A stretch of DNA of 64,000 bases from Candidatus Eremiobacterota bacterium. GTDB lineage: Bacteria; Vulcanimicrobiota; Vulcanimicrobiia; Vulcanimicrobiales; Vulcanimicrobiaceae. This document shows positions 49,686-59,500 of the stretch, piece by piece. Position 1 is the stretch's first letter. Each line of letters starts with the position of its first letter. The notes under the pieces were generated by a model. It was not told where the DNA came from, did not search any database, and saw nothing but the letters and a program-made list of their open reading frames with translations. The position numbers and the translations under genes were made by a program. The stretch is from NCBI GenBank assembly GCA_019240525.1, contig JAFAYE010000001.1, positions 1,089,300 through 1,153,299 of the forward strand. Direction: 5' to 3'.

Positions 49686-51232
49686 AGCGGCGTGTTCGTG
49701 CGCGCGGTTGCGGAACGCTCCAATCCGAAGCGCGCAGCGCAGAGCAGATCGACAACGCGAATGGCGCTGCGCCTCGGCGAGAAGCGGCGCCGCGCGTCGC
49801 CCGCCACGAGTTCGCCGTAACGCGCGCGAAGAGCTGGATCGGACGCAAATCGCGCGACAACATCCGCCACGGTCTCGCGATGACAGAGCACGGCGACATC
49901 GGGCGCGAAAAGCGCGCAGAGTTCGGCGCGTTCGAGCACGACGGCGGGTACCGCGCCCTGTGCAAGCAACACGTTACCAAACGCGCTCTCGTCGGTCAGG
50001 CCGCAATGCACGACGCAGCTAACTTCGGCCGGGCGACGGCGACCGAGGAGTATCTCCGCATCGATGTGCAGCGGAGAGAACCCTCGCCGCGCAAGCTCGG
50101 CAGTGCATTGGCCGTCGTCGCCGGCGACACCGACGACGTTGCACGACGCCTCGTGCGAGCGGCGTAGCGCCAAGCGTTCGACGCGCGCAACCGAAGCGCA
50201 CGGAAGCCATGGTACCTCGAGTGCGCTCGCGCCATGCGTCCGAATTGTCGCGCCGTTGCCGATGGCACCGTCGATCGTCACTCCGCTCCGCGTTTCTCCG
50301 TTCCCAAACCACCGCAGCTTGGCCGAGCGCCGGAAGCGACGGTCGAGTTGACGCCAGGGAGCAATCGCGCCACGAACGATCGGATGGCCAAATCCGCGCA
50401 GCGCACCGGCAAGATCGTCGAGCGCCGCGTCGAGCAATGGCCGCGCGGCGCCGTCTTCGAGCACGATTGCGCCGACCTCGCCGCGCGCCGTGCGCGGCAT
50501 CGCCGCCATCTGCGCCGCCCAGCGCCCGTAGAAAAGCCGCTCGTTCTCCGCTTCATGCGCGAAGCGGCCGGCCGATGCGGCCTCGTAGTGAGCGAATCGC
50601 GCCTCGGCGACGTAGGCGATGGTGCGAGACTCTTCGCGCGCACGCAGGCAGAGGTCGATGTCTTCGAAACCGTTGACGAACGCGTCGTCAAATCCGCCGT
50701 TGGCCAAAAACCATCGCGTCCGTACCGCCATCGCCGCCCCGGAGACGCCCAGCGCATTGCGTGACCGCCGTACGTCGGCGAGCGTGGGCGGCAGATTTCG
50801 GCAATAGTAGTGCCAGTGGGCGTTGGGCAGCGCAACGAGTCCGGCGGCCTGGGTCACGCCGTCTTCGAAGAAGAGCGCACCGCCGGCAACCGCAACCTCA
50901 GGGTTGCCGAATGCTTCAACGAGCGGCGTTAGTGGGTCGCCCAGCGGATAGGCGTCGTTGTTGAGCAAGAGCGTGAGCGGGGCTCGCGCGGCGCGCGCAC
51001 CGGCGTTACACGCACCGGCAAAGTTACGATTGCTATCGTGGCGCAGGTAACGCACGTGCGGAAACGTACCGATCGCTTCCGGCGTTTCGTCGGTCGAGGC
51101 ATTGTCGACGACGATCGTCTCGAACGGCGGAGGTCCGTACCGCCGCAGCGCATCGAGCTCGCGCAGACATCGCGCGGTCAGCCACCAATTATTATAGACG
51201 GGAATGACGACACTGAGCTGCGGCTCCGCCAC
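49682..51232 (-). CDS. GT2-family glycosyltransferase with a C-terminal extra domain
   Basis: A 516-aa cytoplasmic or membrane-associated transferase. The first 240 residues are a classic GT-A domain: LSVVIPVYNNWWLTARCLRE, TIVVDNASTDETPEAI, NFAGACNAGARAA, LLLNNDAYPLGDPL (DxD-like metal site) and NGFEDIDLCLRAREE (catalytic base region). After about residue 250 a second region begins, with a beta part (VTIDGAIGNGATIRTHG) and an ending typical of GT-B glycosyltransferases (FAPDVAVLCHRETVADVVAR, FASDPALRARYGELVAGDA). It starts at GTG 51232, 3 nt after the sugar-porter stop, so both are one operon. Substrates unknown. The fusion is discussed below. Confidence 0.88.
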   Translation of the reverse strand: MAEPQLSVVIPVYNNWWLTARCLRELDALRRYGPPPFETIVVDNASTDETPEAIGTFPHVRYLRHDSNRNFAGACNAGARAARAPLTLLLNNDAYPLGDPLTPLVEAFGNPEVAVAGGALFFEDGVTQAAGLVALPNAHWHYYCRNLPPTLADVRRSRNALGVSGAAMAVRTRWFLANGGFDDAFVNGFEDIDLCLRAREESRTIAYVAEARFAHYEAASAGRFAHEAENERLFYGRWAAQMAAMPRTARGEVGAIVLEDGAARPLLDAALDDLAGALRGFGHPIVRGAIAPWRQLDRRFRRSAKLRWFGNGETRSGVTIDGAIGNGATIRTHGASALEVPWLPCASVARVERLALRRSHEASCNVVGVAGDDGQCTAELARRGFSPLHIDAEILLGRRRPAEVSCVVHCGLTDESAFGNVLLAQGAVPAVVLERAELCALFAPDVAVLCHRETVADVVARFASDPALRARYGELVAGDARRRFSPRRSAIRVVDLLCAARFGLERSATARTNTPL

Positions 51233-51235
51233 CGG

Positions 51236-52561
51236 TTACGCCGGGGTCACCCGGATTTGTTCGAGCAGCTCTTGCTTTGTCTCCGGCACCATGGCTCGTA
51301 CGAAGAGGATCGTCACGATGCAGAGCAGCCCGTAGATCCAAAACGTCACGGGCCGTCCGAGGCGACCGACCATCGTAAGAAAGAACTGCGAAACGAGGAA
51401 GTTTCCGATCCAATTCGCCAGGGTTGAGAGCGACATCCCCAGACCGCGCACCGGCAGCGCAAAGATCTCTGAGATCAAGATCCAGACGATCGGGCCTAAG
51501 CTGAAGGCAAAGCAGCCGACATAAACCATCATGCTCGCCAGCGCGATCGTACCGAGCGAGCCGGAGAGGTGCGGTCGCGCGAAGGCGAACCCGATTGTCG
51601 CGAGTGCGAGAAACATTCCGCCCAGGCCAACGTAGAGTAGCGGCTTGCGGCCCAGACGATCGACGAAAAAGATCGCGATGACCGTCATGCCGCAATTAAC
51701 CGCTCCAACGAGCGTCTGCGCGAAGATCGAGGCCGATGCCGAGCCGATGCCGGCCATTTGAAAGATCTGCGGGCCATAGTAGATGACCGCATTGATGCCG
51801 GTAATCTGCTGCAACACCGCGAGCGAAACGCCGATGAAGAGGGCGAGGCGCATCGCCGGCACTCTGAAACCCGCAAAGCCGGCGTTTTTCGTGCGTAAGC
51901 TTTCGAGAATCGACGCTTCCTCGCGCTCGCTCGCCGCCTGATCGTTGTAAATGCGCTGCAAGGCATCGCGAGCCCGATCCGTCGCGCCGATTTTGAAAAG
52001 ATAACGCGGGCTTTCCAGCATCACGAGCATACCGCCGATGAGCACCAACGATGGAACGACCGCAAGACCGAGCATCCAGCGCCAGTCGCCTTTGGGGGCC
52101 AGCGCGTAATCGATTAGATAGGCGGCTAAAATCCCGACCGTAATCGCAAACTGATAGAGCGAGACCAATGCGCCGCGGTTGGAGGCGGGCGCAACCTCAG
52201 AAATGTAGAGCGGGGCGACGACCGAGCTGAAACCAATGCCGATGCCAACGACGAAACGGCCCGCAAGCAGAATGGCTTCGGTCGGAGCCAGCGCTGAAAT
52301 GAGGGCGCCGGCAAAAAAAACTACGCCGGCGCCGAGCAGCGTCCATCGGCGACCAATGCGGTCGGCGACGCTTCCCGCAAGCACTGCGCCAAGCATGCAG
52401 CCGAGCAAAACTACGCTAATGGTGAAGGCCTGCAGGCGCGCGTCGAGGCCGAAGTCTTTTGTAACGAATAGAATCGCGCCCGAAATAACTCCCGTGTCGT
52501 AACCGAAGAGCAATCCGCCGAGCGCCGCCACCGCGGCAACCAGCAGCACGTGCGCCCGCAT
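51236..52561 (-). CDS. Sugar-porter family MFS transporter
   Basis: A 441-aa, 12-helix MFS protein of the sugar porter family (proton:sugar symport or facilitated uptake). Family motifs are present: LGGLLFGYDTGVISGAILFV, ADRIGRRWTLLGAG, the GRFVVGIGIG stretch, NRGALVSLYQFAITVGI, LESPRYLF, QQITGINAVIYYGP, VDRLGRKPLL and PETKQELLEQI at the end. The start is ATG 52561; upstream in-frame codons would read into the divergent hydrolase gene. It is followed 3 bp on by the GT2 gene. A hexose or myo-inositol-like substrate is plausible from the family but not determined. Confidence 0.93.
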   Translation of the reverse strand: MRAHVLLVAAVAALGGLLFGYDTGVISGAILFVTKDFGLDARLQAFTISVVLLGCMLGAVLAGSVADRIGRRWTLLGAGVVFFAGALISALAPTEAILLAGRFVVGIGIGFSSVVAPLYISEVAPASNRGALVSLYQFAITVGILAAYLIDYALAPKGDWRWMLGLAVVPSLVLIGGMLVMLESPRYLFKIGATDRARDALQRIYNDQAASEREEASILESLRTKNAGFAGFRVPAMRLALFIGVSLAVLQQITGINAVIYYGPQIFQMAGIGSASASIFAQTLVGAVNCGMTVIAIFFVDRLGRKPLLYVGLGGMFLALATIGFAFARPHLSGSLGTIALASMMVYVGCFAFSLGPIVWILISEIFALPVRGLGMSLSTLANWIGNFLVSQFFLTMVGRLGRPVTFWIYGLLCIVTILFVRAMVPETKQELLEQIRVTPA

Positions 52562-53441
52562 GCAGGCGCATTTGCGAGCACCGCCGCAACGCCCTCCAAT
52601 GCAGCTTTCGCGCGATCTTTCGCCCGCGCTGGAGTACGCCGTCGCCCATGAGTTGCACGCGCTTGTGGTGGCGCGCGGCGGCGAGATCGTGATGGAGCAG
52701 TACGGCGGTGATTTCACCGCCGCGACGCCCCACCCGCTCTACAGTGGAACCAAGAGTTTTTGGGGCGTTGCCGCACTGCGTGCCCAAACCGACGGGTTGC
52801 TCGCGCTCGACGAATCCGTCGCGGCGACGATCGCGACCTGGCAGGACGACCCATGGAAGCGCCGCGTGACCATTCGCATGTTACTCTCCCTGACGGCGGG
52901 ATTCGGTTTCGGCGGTTTGGGCGCAAGCGTTCCGACCTACGAACGCGCCCTTGGACTGCCGCTTCGCAACGAACCCGGTACGCGATTTACCTATGGCGGA
53001 ATCGCACTACAAGTCTTTGGCGCAGTGCTTGCGCGCAAACTCGCGTATCGCTCGATGACGCCGCACGATTACTTGCGCGAACGAGTCTTGGCTCAGGCCG
53101 GCATTCGCGTCGCGAAATGGCGCACCTTGAGCGACGGAACGCACCCGTTACCGACCGGCGCGTCTCTCTGCGCGCGCGAGTGGCTCGACTACGGTCGCTT
53201 TATTCTGGCCGAGCACCGCGCCTTCGCTCCATGCTTTGAAGGCTCGCCGGCCAATGCCCGCTACGGTCTGGGATGGTGGATCGGCGCGCGCGGTTCGCCG
53301 TCAGATCTTGTCTATGCAAGCGGCTCGGCGGGCCAAGCCCTCTACGTCGTCCCATCGCTCGGGGCGGTCATCGTTCACTTTGGAAGGAGCGCGTCATACC
53401 GGCACGATGCCTTCCTCAAGCGAGTATTCGCTAGGGAGTGA
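52560..53441 (+). CDS. Serine hydrolase, class C beta-lactamase-like
   Basis: A 293-aa penicillin-binding-protein-fold hydrolase. The nucleophile motif is SGTK in LYSGTKSFWGV (Ser-x-x-Lys), followed by the Tyr motif FTYGGIALQVFG (YxN-like; the Asn is Gly here) and an ASGSAGQALYVVP block in place of the usual H-x-G near the end. Such proteins act as esterases, D-aminopeptidases or beta-lactam-inactivating enzymes; the missing Asn and His suggest reduced or altered activity. No signal peptide is present, so it is cytoplasmic. The ATG at 52560 gives an 'APPQRPP' extension and overlaps the divergent MFS start; ATG 52599 is the more natural start. Neither has a good RBS. Confidence 0.8.
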   Translation: MQAHLRAPPQRPPMQLSRDLSPALEYAVAHELHALVVARGGEIVMEQYGGDFTAATPHPLYSGTKSFWGVAALRAQTDGLLALDESVAATIATWQDDPWKRRVTIRMLLSLTAGFGFGGLGASVPTYERALGLPLRNEPGTRFTYGGIALQVFGAVLARKLAYRSMTPHDYLRERVLAQAGIRVAKWRTLSDGTHPLPTGASLCAREWLDYGRFILAEHRAFAPCFEGSPANARYGLGWWIGARGSPSDLVYASGSAGQALYVVPSLGAVIVHFGRSASYRHDAFLKRVFARE

Positions 53442-56400
53442 GCGGAGTGAGTCCTTGCAGTGGGCGCATTCCCGCATGCGCGAGTGCCGATTGCAGCGGT
53501 GCCAACGAACCGACGTACCGGTTGTAGCCGTCCATCGCCGCGGCGTACGCCGCATCGAAGCGTTTGGCGTAATCGAGTTGCGCCGCAGTCGGCGGCAGTT
53601 GAGGGCCTCCGAAGCCGCTCGTTCGTGGAATCGATTCCCGCAGCGAGCCCGCACGCTGAATTGAATCTTCGTCGTTCTTGTAATCGGCAGTAAATGCGGC
53701 AAAGACGGGCTGCCATTGGGTCCGCGCCGCTACGATTTGTTGTTCGAGCGGGGAAGCCTTCGCCGCAGCCGTGGCGTTGTTCAGCGATTTCTGGATCGCG
53801 TCGAGATTGTTAAGCGCTTCGTCGATCTTGCCGTAAATCGTGAAATACTTGCGCGCGTACGCGTAGCCGGCCCGATACTGCGCGTCGGTCAAAGCATCGC
53901 GCGGATCCCCCTTCACGACGAGACTCTGCTGCAAGGTGGAAGTGCCGAGCGTTAGCCGCACGACGTACGTACCCGGCACGACGACCGGTCCGCTCTTGGG
54001 TCCTTGGTAATCTTCCTTGGCTGCGCCGTACCATTTCGTTGGGGCGTCTTCGCTAAAGTCCCAAACGTAACGGTTGATTCCGGCTTTATTCGGCACGTAC
54101 GGTTCTTCTTTGCCCTTGACTTTGTGCGTGCCCTTGACGGTGCGAATCACCCGGCCGCTGCCGTCGAGCACTTCGAGCGTTGGAGCAACTCTCTGCGGCG
54201 CACTCTGGTAGAAATCCAAAATCGCGCCTTTGGGGGGATTCTCGCCGGCAAAACGCGTGTAGATGCCGAGATCGTTGGAGTGGTAATGGTAATCATAGGC
54301 GGCGCGCGGCGCGAACAGCATAACCCCGGCGCGCTGAGCATTACCGAGCTGTTGGATCGAACCGGCGTCGTCGAGTATCCAAGCGTCTCTCCCGTGCGTT
54401 GCGAGCACGATATCGTCGAACTCTGGCTGAATGCGGATATCGCGTACCGAGACTGCAGGAAGATTGATGCGGAAGTTTTGCCAATGCGCGCCGGCGTCGA
54501 AGGAGATCCAAAGCCCCGTTTCGGTTCCCGCATAGAGCAGATACGGGTTGCGAATATCCGGTCGGATGGTACGCACGTATTCATTGCCCGGCAAGCCCTC
54601 GACGATCTTCGTCCAACTCGCGCCGTAGTCGCGCGTGACAAAGATGTAGGGGGCGTAATCGCCTACTCGGTGATCGTCGGCGATGGCGTAGGCCGTCCCG
54701 GCAACGAGCGGCGACGGCGCCGTTGTTTCGATACGCGCGTTCTCCGGCGTACCCGAAGGCGTTACGTTCGTCCAATGAGCGCCGCCGTCGCGCGTGACTT
54801 GCACGTAGCCGTCATCGGTGCCGACCCAAATCTCACCCCGATCGATCGCCGAACCTTCCATGTAAAGAATTGTGTCGGAGTACTCGGCGCCGGAAACGTC
54901 CTTCGCCAAAGGGCCGCCCGAAGGCAGCTGATGCGATTTGATATTGCGCGTCAGATCGGGACTGATCGGCGTCCACGTCTCGCCGCGATCGCACGACTGG
55001 AAGACGACGTTGCCTCCAAACCAAGCACAACCCCGACCGTTCTGTTGCCACGGAGCAAACGCGATCGGCGAATCCCAATTGAACCGATAAGGTACGGCGC
55101 TTAAATCGAATGGCCCGAGAAAGCTGCCGGGAAAGGCGTCGTACGGGCGGATGAAACGGCTCACTTCCGTCGTTCGGTCGAAGAGGGTGAGCGCGCCATC
55201 CTCCAAGTCGGCCAAGACGTATCGCGGATCCGTTGGATCGGGCACCGTCCACACGCCATCACCACCGACGACGTCGATCCAATGCCGATCGAGAATGCCT
55301 TCGCTGTCGAGCGAATTCTCCGGACCGCAGAAGCCACCGTTGTCTTGGAAGGCAACGCAGACGCGATACGGGTTCTCGTTGGAAAGCCCGACGTGATAGA
55401 TCTGGCCGATGGTGAGGTTGCGCGAGAACGACCAATGCGAGAGATCTGTTGTCAGCGCGTACCCGCCGTCCTCACCGACAATGATTCGTTTCGAATTCGA
55501 AGGATCGATCCAGATGGCGTGATAGTCGACGTGGACTCCTTTGGCGATCTCCACGAACTTTCGTCCGCCATCTTTGCTCTCGGCTAGCATTTCGGAGACG
55601 GCGTAGACGTGATTGAAATCATGCGGGTCCACGGCGATGTGCGTAAAGTAGAAGGGCCGCTGATCGACGAGCGTGTCGTTACTGATCATCGTCCAATGAC
55701 CGCCGGAATCGTCCGAGCGCCAAAGAATCCCGCCTTTTGCTTCGATGAGCGCAAAGACGCGATTTGTCCGGCTTGGGGCAACCGCGAGCCCAATTCTCCC
55801 TGTATAGCCGCCGGGAAGCCCGTTGCCCTCAAGCCGGCGCCACGTTCGTCCGCCGTCGCTCGACTTGTAAAGTCCGCCGTCGGGGCCTCCGCTGGTGAAC
55901 GTCCAAGGCACGCGCCGAAAATGCCACATTCCCGCGTAAACGACGTTGGGATCGCGAGGATCGATCGCCACGTCGCTCGCGCCACTCGCCGGCGAAAGAT
56001 AGAGCGTCTTGCTCCACGTACGGCCGCCGTCAAAAGTGACGTAGACGCCGCGGTCGGTTGAATCCTTGAACGGATCCCCGAAGGCACCCACGATGACGTG
56101 GCGCGGGTTGTGCGGATCCACCGCGATGCGCGAAATGCTCCACACGCCGGCAAGGCCGACTCGGGTCCACGTTTTAGCCCCGTCGGTCGATTTATACAGA
56201 CCGTCGCCGAAGCTCACGTCATTGCGCGGATTCGCTTCGCCGGTGCCGGCCCAAACAACGCGCTCGTCCGTAGGATCGATCGCCACCGCGCCGACGGCGG
56301 CAACGGGCTCCTTCTCAAAAACGGCTTCCCAGGTCGCGCCGCCATTGGTCGATCGCCAGACGCCGCCGCCCGCAGTGCCGAGGTAGTAGAGTTGGTCGTC

Positions 56401-56517
56401 TTGCGGCGTGCCGGCCACGGCTGCAACCCGACCACCCGAGACAGTCGGTCCGATCGAACGCCACGACAGGTTCGCGTAGGCGGCCGCGGCGAGGAGCACG
56501 CCCGAAGCGATAATCAT
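53431..56517 (-). CDS. Exported ~1,030-aa BNR propeller protein (tandem copy A)
   Basis: A 1,028-aa protein with a short signal/anchor (MIIASGVLLAAAAYANLSW) going straight into WRSIGPTVSGGRVAAVAGTP. Asp-box-like repeats include STNGGATWEAVFE, STDGAKTWTRVGL, TFDGGRTWSKTLY, SSDGGRTWRRLEG and SFDAGAHWQNFRI. The VWAGTGEANPRNDVSFGDGL block near residue 95 is a hallmark of this BNR/VPS10-like group. Its C-terminus (about 790-1028) has an Ig-like part (NRYVWDFSEDAPTKW, PGTYVVRLTLGTSTLQQ) and a helical end (DALTDAQYRAGYAYARK onward). It is co-oriented with copy B, whose stop overlaps its ATG (ATGA). Partner or glycan target unknown; sialidase-type catalytic residues were not seen. Confidence 0.88.
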   Translation of the reverse strand: MIIASGVLLAAAAYANLSWRSIGPTVSGGRVAAVAGTPQDDQLYYLGTAGGGVWRSTNGGATWEAVFEKEPVAAVGAVAIDPTDERVVWAGTGEANPRNDVSFGDGLYKSTDGAKTWTRVGLAGVWSISRIAVDPHNPRHVIVGAFGDPFKDSTDRGVYVTFDGGRTWSKTLYLSPASGASDVAIDPRDPNVVYAGMWHFRRVPWTFTSGGPDGGLYKSSDGGRTWRRLEGNGLPGGYTGRIGLAVAPSRTNRVFALIEAKGGILWRSDDSGGHWTMISNDTLVDQRPFYFTHIAVDPHDFNHVYAVSEMLAESKDGGRKFVEIAKGVHVDYHAIWIDPSNSKRIIVGEDGGYALTTDLSHWSFSRNLTIGQIYHVGLSNENPYRVCVAFQDNGGFCGPENSLDSEGILDRHWIDVVGGDGVWTVPDPTDPRYVLADLEDGALTLFDRTTEVSRFIRPYDAFPGSFLGPFDLSAVPYRFNWDSPIAFAPWQQNGRGCAWFGGNVVFQSCDRGETWTPISPDLTRNIKSHQLPSGGPLAKDVSGAEYSDTILYMEGSAIDRGEIWVGTDDGYVQVTRDGGAHWTNVTPSGTPENARIETTAPSPLVAGTAYAIADDHRVGDYAPYIFVTRDYGASWTKIVEGLPGNEYVRTIRPDIRNPYLLYAGTETGLWISFDAGAHWQNFRINLPAVSVRDIRIQPEFDDIVLATHGRDAWILDDAGSIQQLGNAQRAGVMLFAPRAAYDYHYHSNDLGIYTRFAGENPPKGAILDFYQSAPQRVAPTLEVLDGSGRVIRTVKGTHKVKGKEEPYVPNKAGINRYVWDFSEDAPTKWYGAAKEDYQGPKSGPVVVPGTYVVRLTLGTSTLQQSLVVKGDPRDALTDAQYRAGYAYARKYFTIYGKIDEALNNLDAIQKSLNNATAAAKASPLEQQIVAARTQWQPVFAAFTADYKNDEDSIQRAGSLRESIPRTSGFGGPQLPPTAAQLDYAKRFDAAYAAAMDGYNRYVGSLAPLQSALAHAGMRPLQGLTPLTP

Positions 56518-59500
56518 GGCGCGACGGTTTTGACCGAGGAGAGCGCCTTCATACCCGACTGCTTCAACGCGTCGTTGAGGCCCGGAAGCACGCCCGCAAC
56601 GAAGGCGTTGTAGCGCGCGATCCCCGCGGCATATTGCGTATCAATACGCCGGAGATACTCAACGACCGCCGGAGTGATCAGTCCTTGCGCTACTTGGGAC
56701 GCGTTCAGCAGGTCTTCGTGCAGCTTGGTCTCGTCCTCGGTCCCTTCACCGCGAACGTTGGTCGCTAAGGTGTCGAACAACGTCTGACGTGCTGCCGACG
56801 CGGCGTTGAGCTTGCCGGCCAATGCCGTGTTGTTCGCTTTGTTCGCTGAGGCGAGTGCGGCGTCGATCGATTTCTTGACGTTGTCCAGGTTGTTGAGAAC
56901 AGTGTCGATTTGCGACAGATGGCTCATTTGTCGCATTGCCTCATCGAACGTGCGCTGATACTCGGCTTGCGTGAAGCGCGAACGCGGGTCGGGACCGACG
57001 CGGAAACGCTGCACGTAGGTGTGGCCAGAGATCGTCATTCGTACGGAGTACGTTCCGGGAACCACGCCGGGACCGGTATCGGGACCGTTGAGAAAGTCGA
57101 GCGCGGCGCCGGTCCACTTGACCGGTCCGTTGACGTTGAAATCCCAGATGTACCGGTTGAGCCCGGCTTTGTTGGAGATGCGCGGCTGATCTTTGCCGCC
57201 GACCTTATGCGTTCCCGAAATGCTACGAACGACACGGCCGCGATCGTCGAGAATGTCGAGTGCGGGGGCGTTCTTCTGCGGTTCCTTCTGATAGAAGGTA
57301 ATCGCTATGCCGTACGGGGGGTTCGACGCGGCATAGCCGGTGTAGGTTCCCTCGTCGTTTTGATGCAGCGACCACTCGTACCCGATGCGGGGCGCGAAGA
57401 GCCAGCTGCCACGCGCGATGGCTGCGGAGAGTTGCTGGAGCGGGGCGACGTCGTCCATGATATAGGCCGAGCGGCCGTGCGTGGCGATGACGAGATCGTC
57501 GTACTGCGGCTGCATCCGAATGTCGCGAACGGAGACCGGCGGCAAATCGTTTTGAAATGACTGCCAGTTCGCGCCGCCGTCAAACGATATCCAGATGCCT
57601 TGCTCGGTGCCGAGATAGAGTAGCCCTTGCGTGCGAATATCCGGCCGAATCGACCGCACCCATTGATCCTGCGGCAGACCGTTGACGATCTTCGTCCAAT
57701 GGCTCCCGAAGTCGTGCGTAACGAAGGCATAGGGCGCGTTGTCGCCGAGGTAATGCGCGTCGTTGATCGCGTAGGCCGTTCCGTCGACGAGCTCCGACGG
57801 CGCGACCGTTTCGAAGCGTCCTAATTCGGGCGCCCCCGGCGGCGTCACGTTGGTCCAGTGTTTGCCGCCGTCGCGCGTGAGTTGAACGAGACCGTCGTCG
57901 GTACCGACCCAGATCTCACCTCGCGCTCGCGTGGATGCCTCGATATCGAGGATCGTATCGTTGTATTCGGCCCCTGAGACGTCGTTGGTGATCGGGCCTC
58001 CCGCCGGTTGCTGATGCGACTTGATATTACGGGTGAGATCGGGGCTGATGATGCTCCACGATCGCGCGCGATCGGTCGTCTGGAAGACGACGTTGGCGCC
58101 GACCCAGCCAATCACATTACCGCCGGCGCTCCGCCACGGAGCAAACGCAATCGGCGACTCCCAATTGAAACGATAGCGACTCGTGGCGAGCACCCACGAT
58201 TCACGACCCGTCGGCAAGTACGGCTGGCCCGTATACTGATCTTGGGTGACGCGATTGTAAATTGATAGCGCTCCCCCTTGCGAATTCGACCAAATCCAGT
58301 TCGGATCGTCGGGCTCGGGGATTCCCCACTGACCGTCGCCGCCGACCGTCACGATCCAGTACTTGTTCTGAATGCCTTCCGGATCGAGCGAGTTCGACGG
58401 TCCGCACCAGCCGTTATTGTCCTGCAATCCGACGCAGACCGTGTAGGGATTGTCCGTGCCAAGGCCGACACGATAGATTTGGGCGATCGGGAGATTCGCC
58501 GAAAAGAACCAGTTCGCGCCTCCATCGAGCGTCAGCACGTAACCGCCGTCTTCGCCAAGCATGATGCGCGCGGGATCGTTGGGTGCGATCCAGATCGCAT
58601 GAAAATCGGAGTGCAGGCTGTCGGTGACCGATTTGAACGTCTTGCCGGCGTTGGTGCTCAGCATGACCTCGAAGGAAATCGCGTAGACGCGGTTGGGGTT
58701 CTTGGGATCGACCTCAACGTGTGAAAAATAGAATGGACGCGCGTCGACGAGCGAATCCTTGCTGACCATCTCCCAGTTGTTGCCGCCGTCGTCGGAGCGC
58801 CAGAGAACGCCTTCCTTCGATTCGATGACCGCGTAGACTCGGTTGCCGTCGCTCGGTGCGACGGCGAGGCCGATTCGGCCCATCGGCGCCGCCGGCAGCC
58901 CGTGTCCTTGCAGCTGCGTCCAGGTTGCTCCGCCATCCGTGGATTTATAGAGGCCATCTTCGGTGCCGCCGCTGACGAACGTCCAAGGGCGGCGCTGAAA
59001 CTTCCAAATGCCGGCGTAGATGACACTCGGGTTTTGCGGGTCCATTGCAAGATCGCAAGCACCGCTCTCCGGGCCTACGTACAGCGTCTGCTTCCAGCTG
59101 CGACCGCCGTCGTCGCTTACGTAGACGCCGCGCTGCGAGCTATCGGCGAATGCATCGCCGAGCGCGCCGACGATCACATGGTTGTGGTCGCGCGGATCCA
59201 CGAGGATGCGTGAAATGTAGCGGGAGCCTTTTAGCCCGACGTTCGACCAGGTATCGCCGCCGTCGGTACTTTTGTAGACACCGTCGCCGTAGCTCACGTC
59301 GTTGCGCGGGTTCGATTCGCCCGTTCCGACCCAAACCGTCTTATTGTCGGTAGGATCGATCGTCACGGCCCCAATCGCCGCAACGTCTTGTTTTTCAAAA
59401 ACCGGATCCCACGTTTGCGCGCCGTTCGCCGATTTCCACACACCGCCACCGGCACTCCCGACATAATAGAGCTTGGGATCGCTACTCGAACCGGCGACCG

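Noticed and set aside
54004-55104. 366-aa plus-strand open frame
   Set aside because: Antisense to BNR copy A; composition typical of a shadow frame, no motif or start signal.
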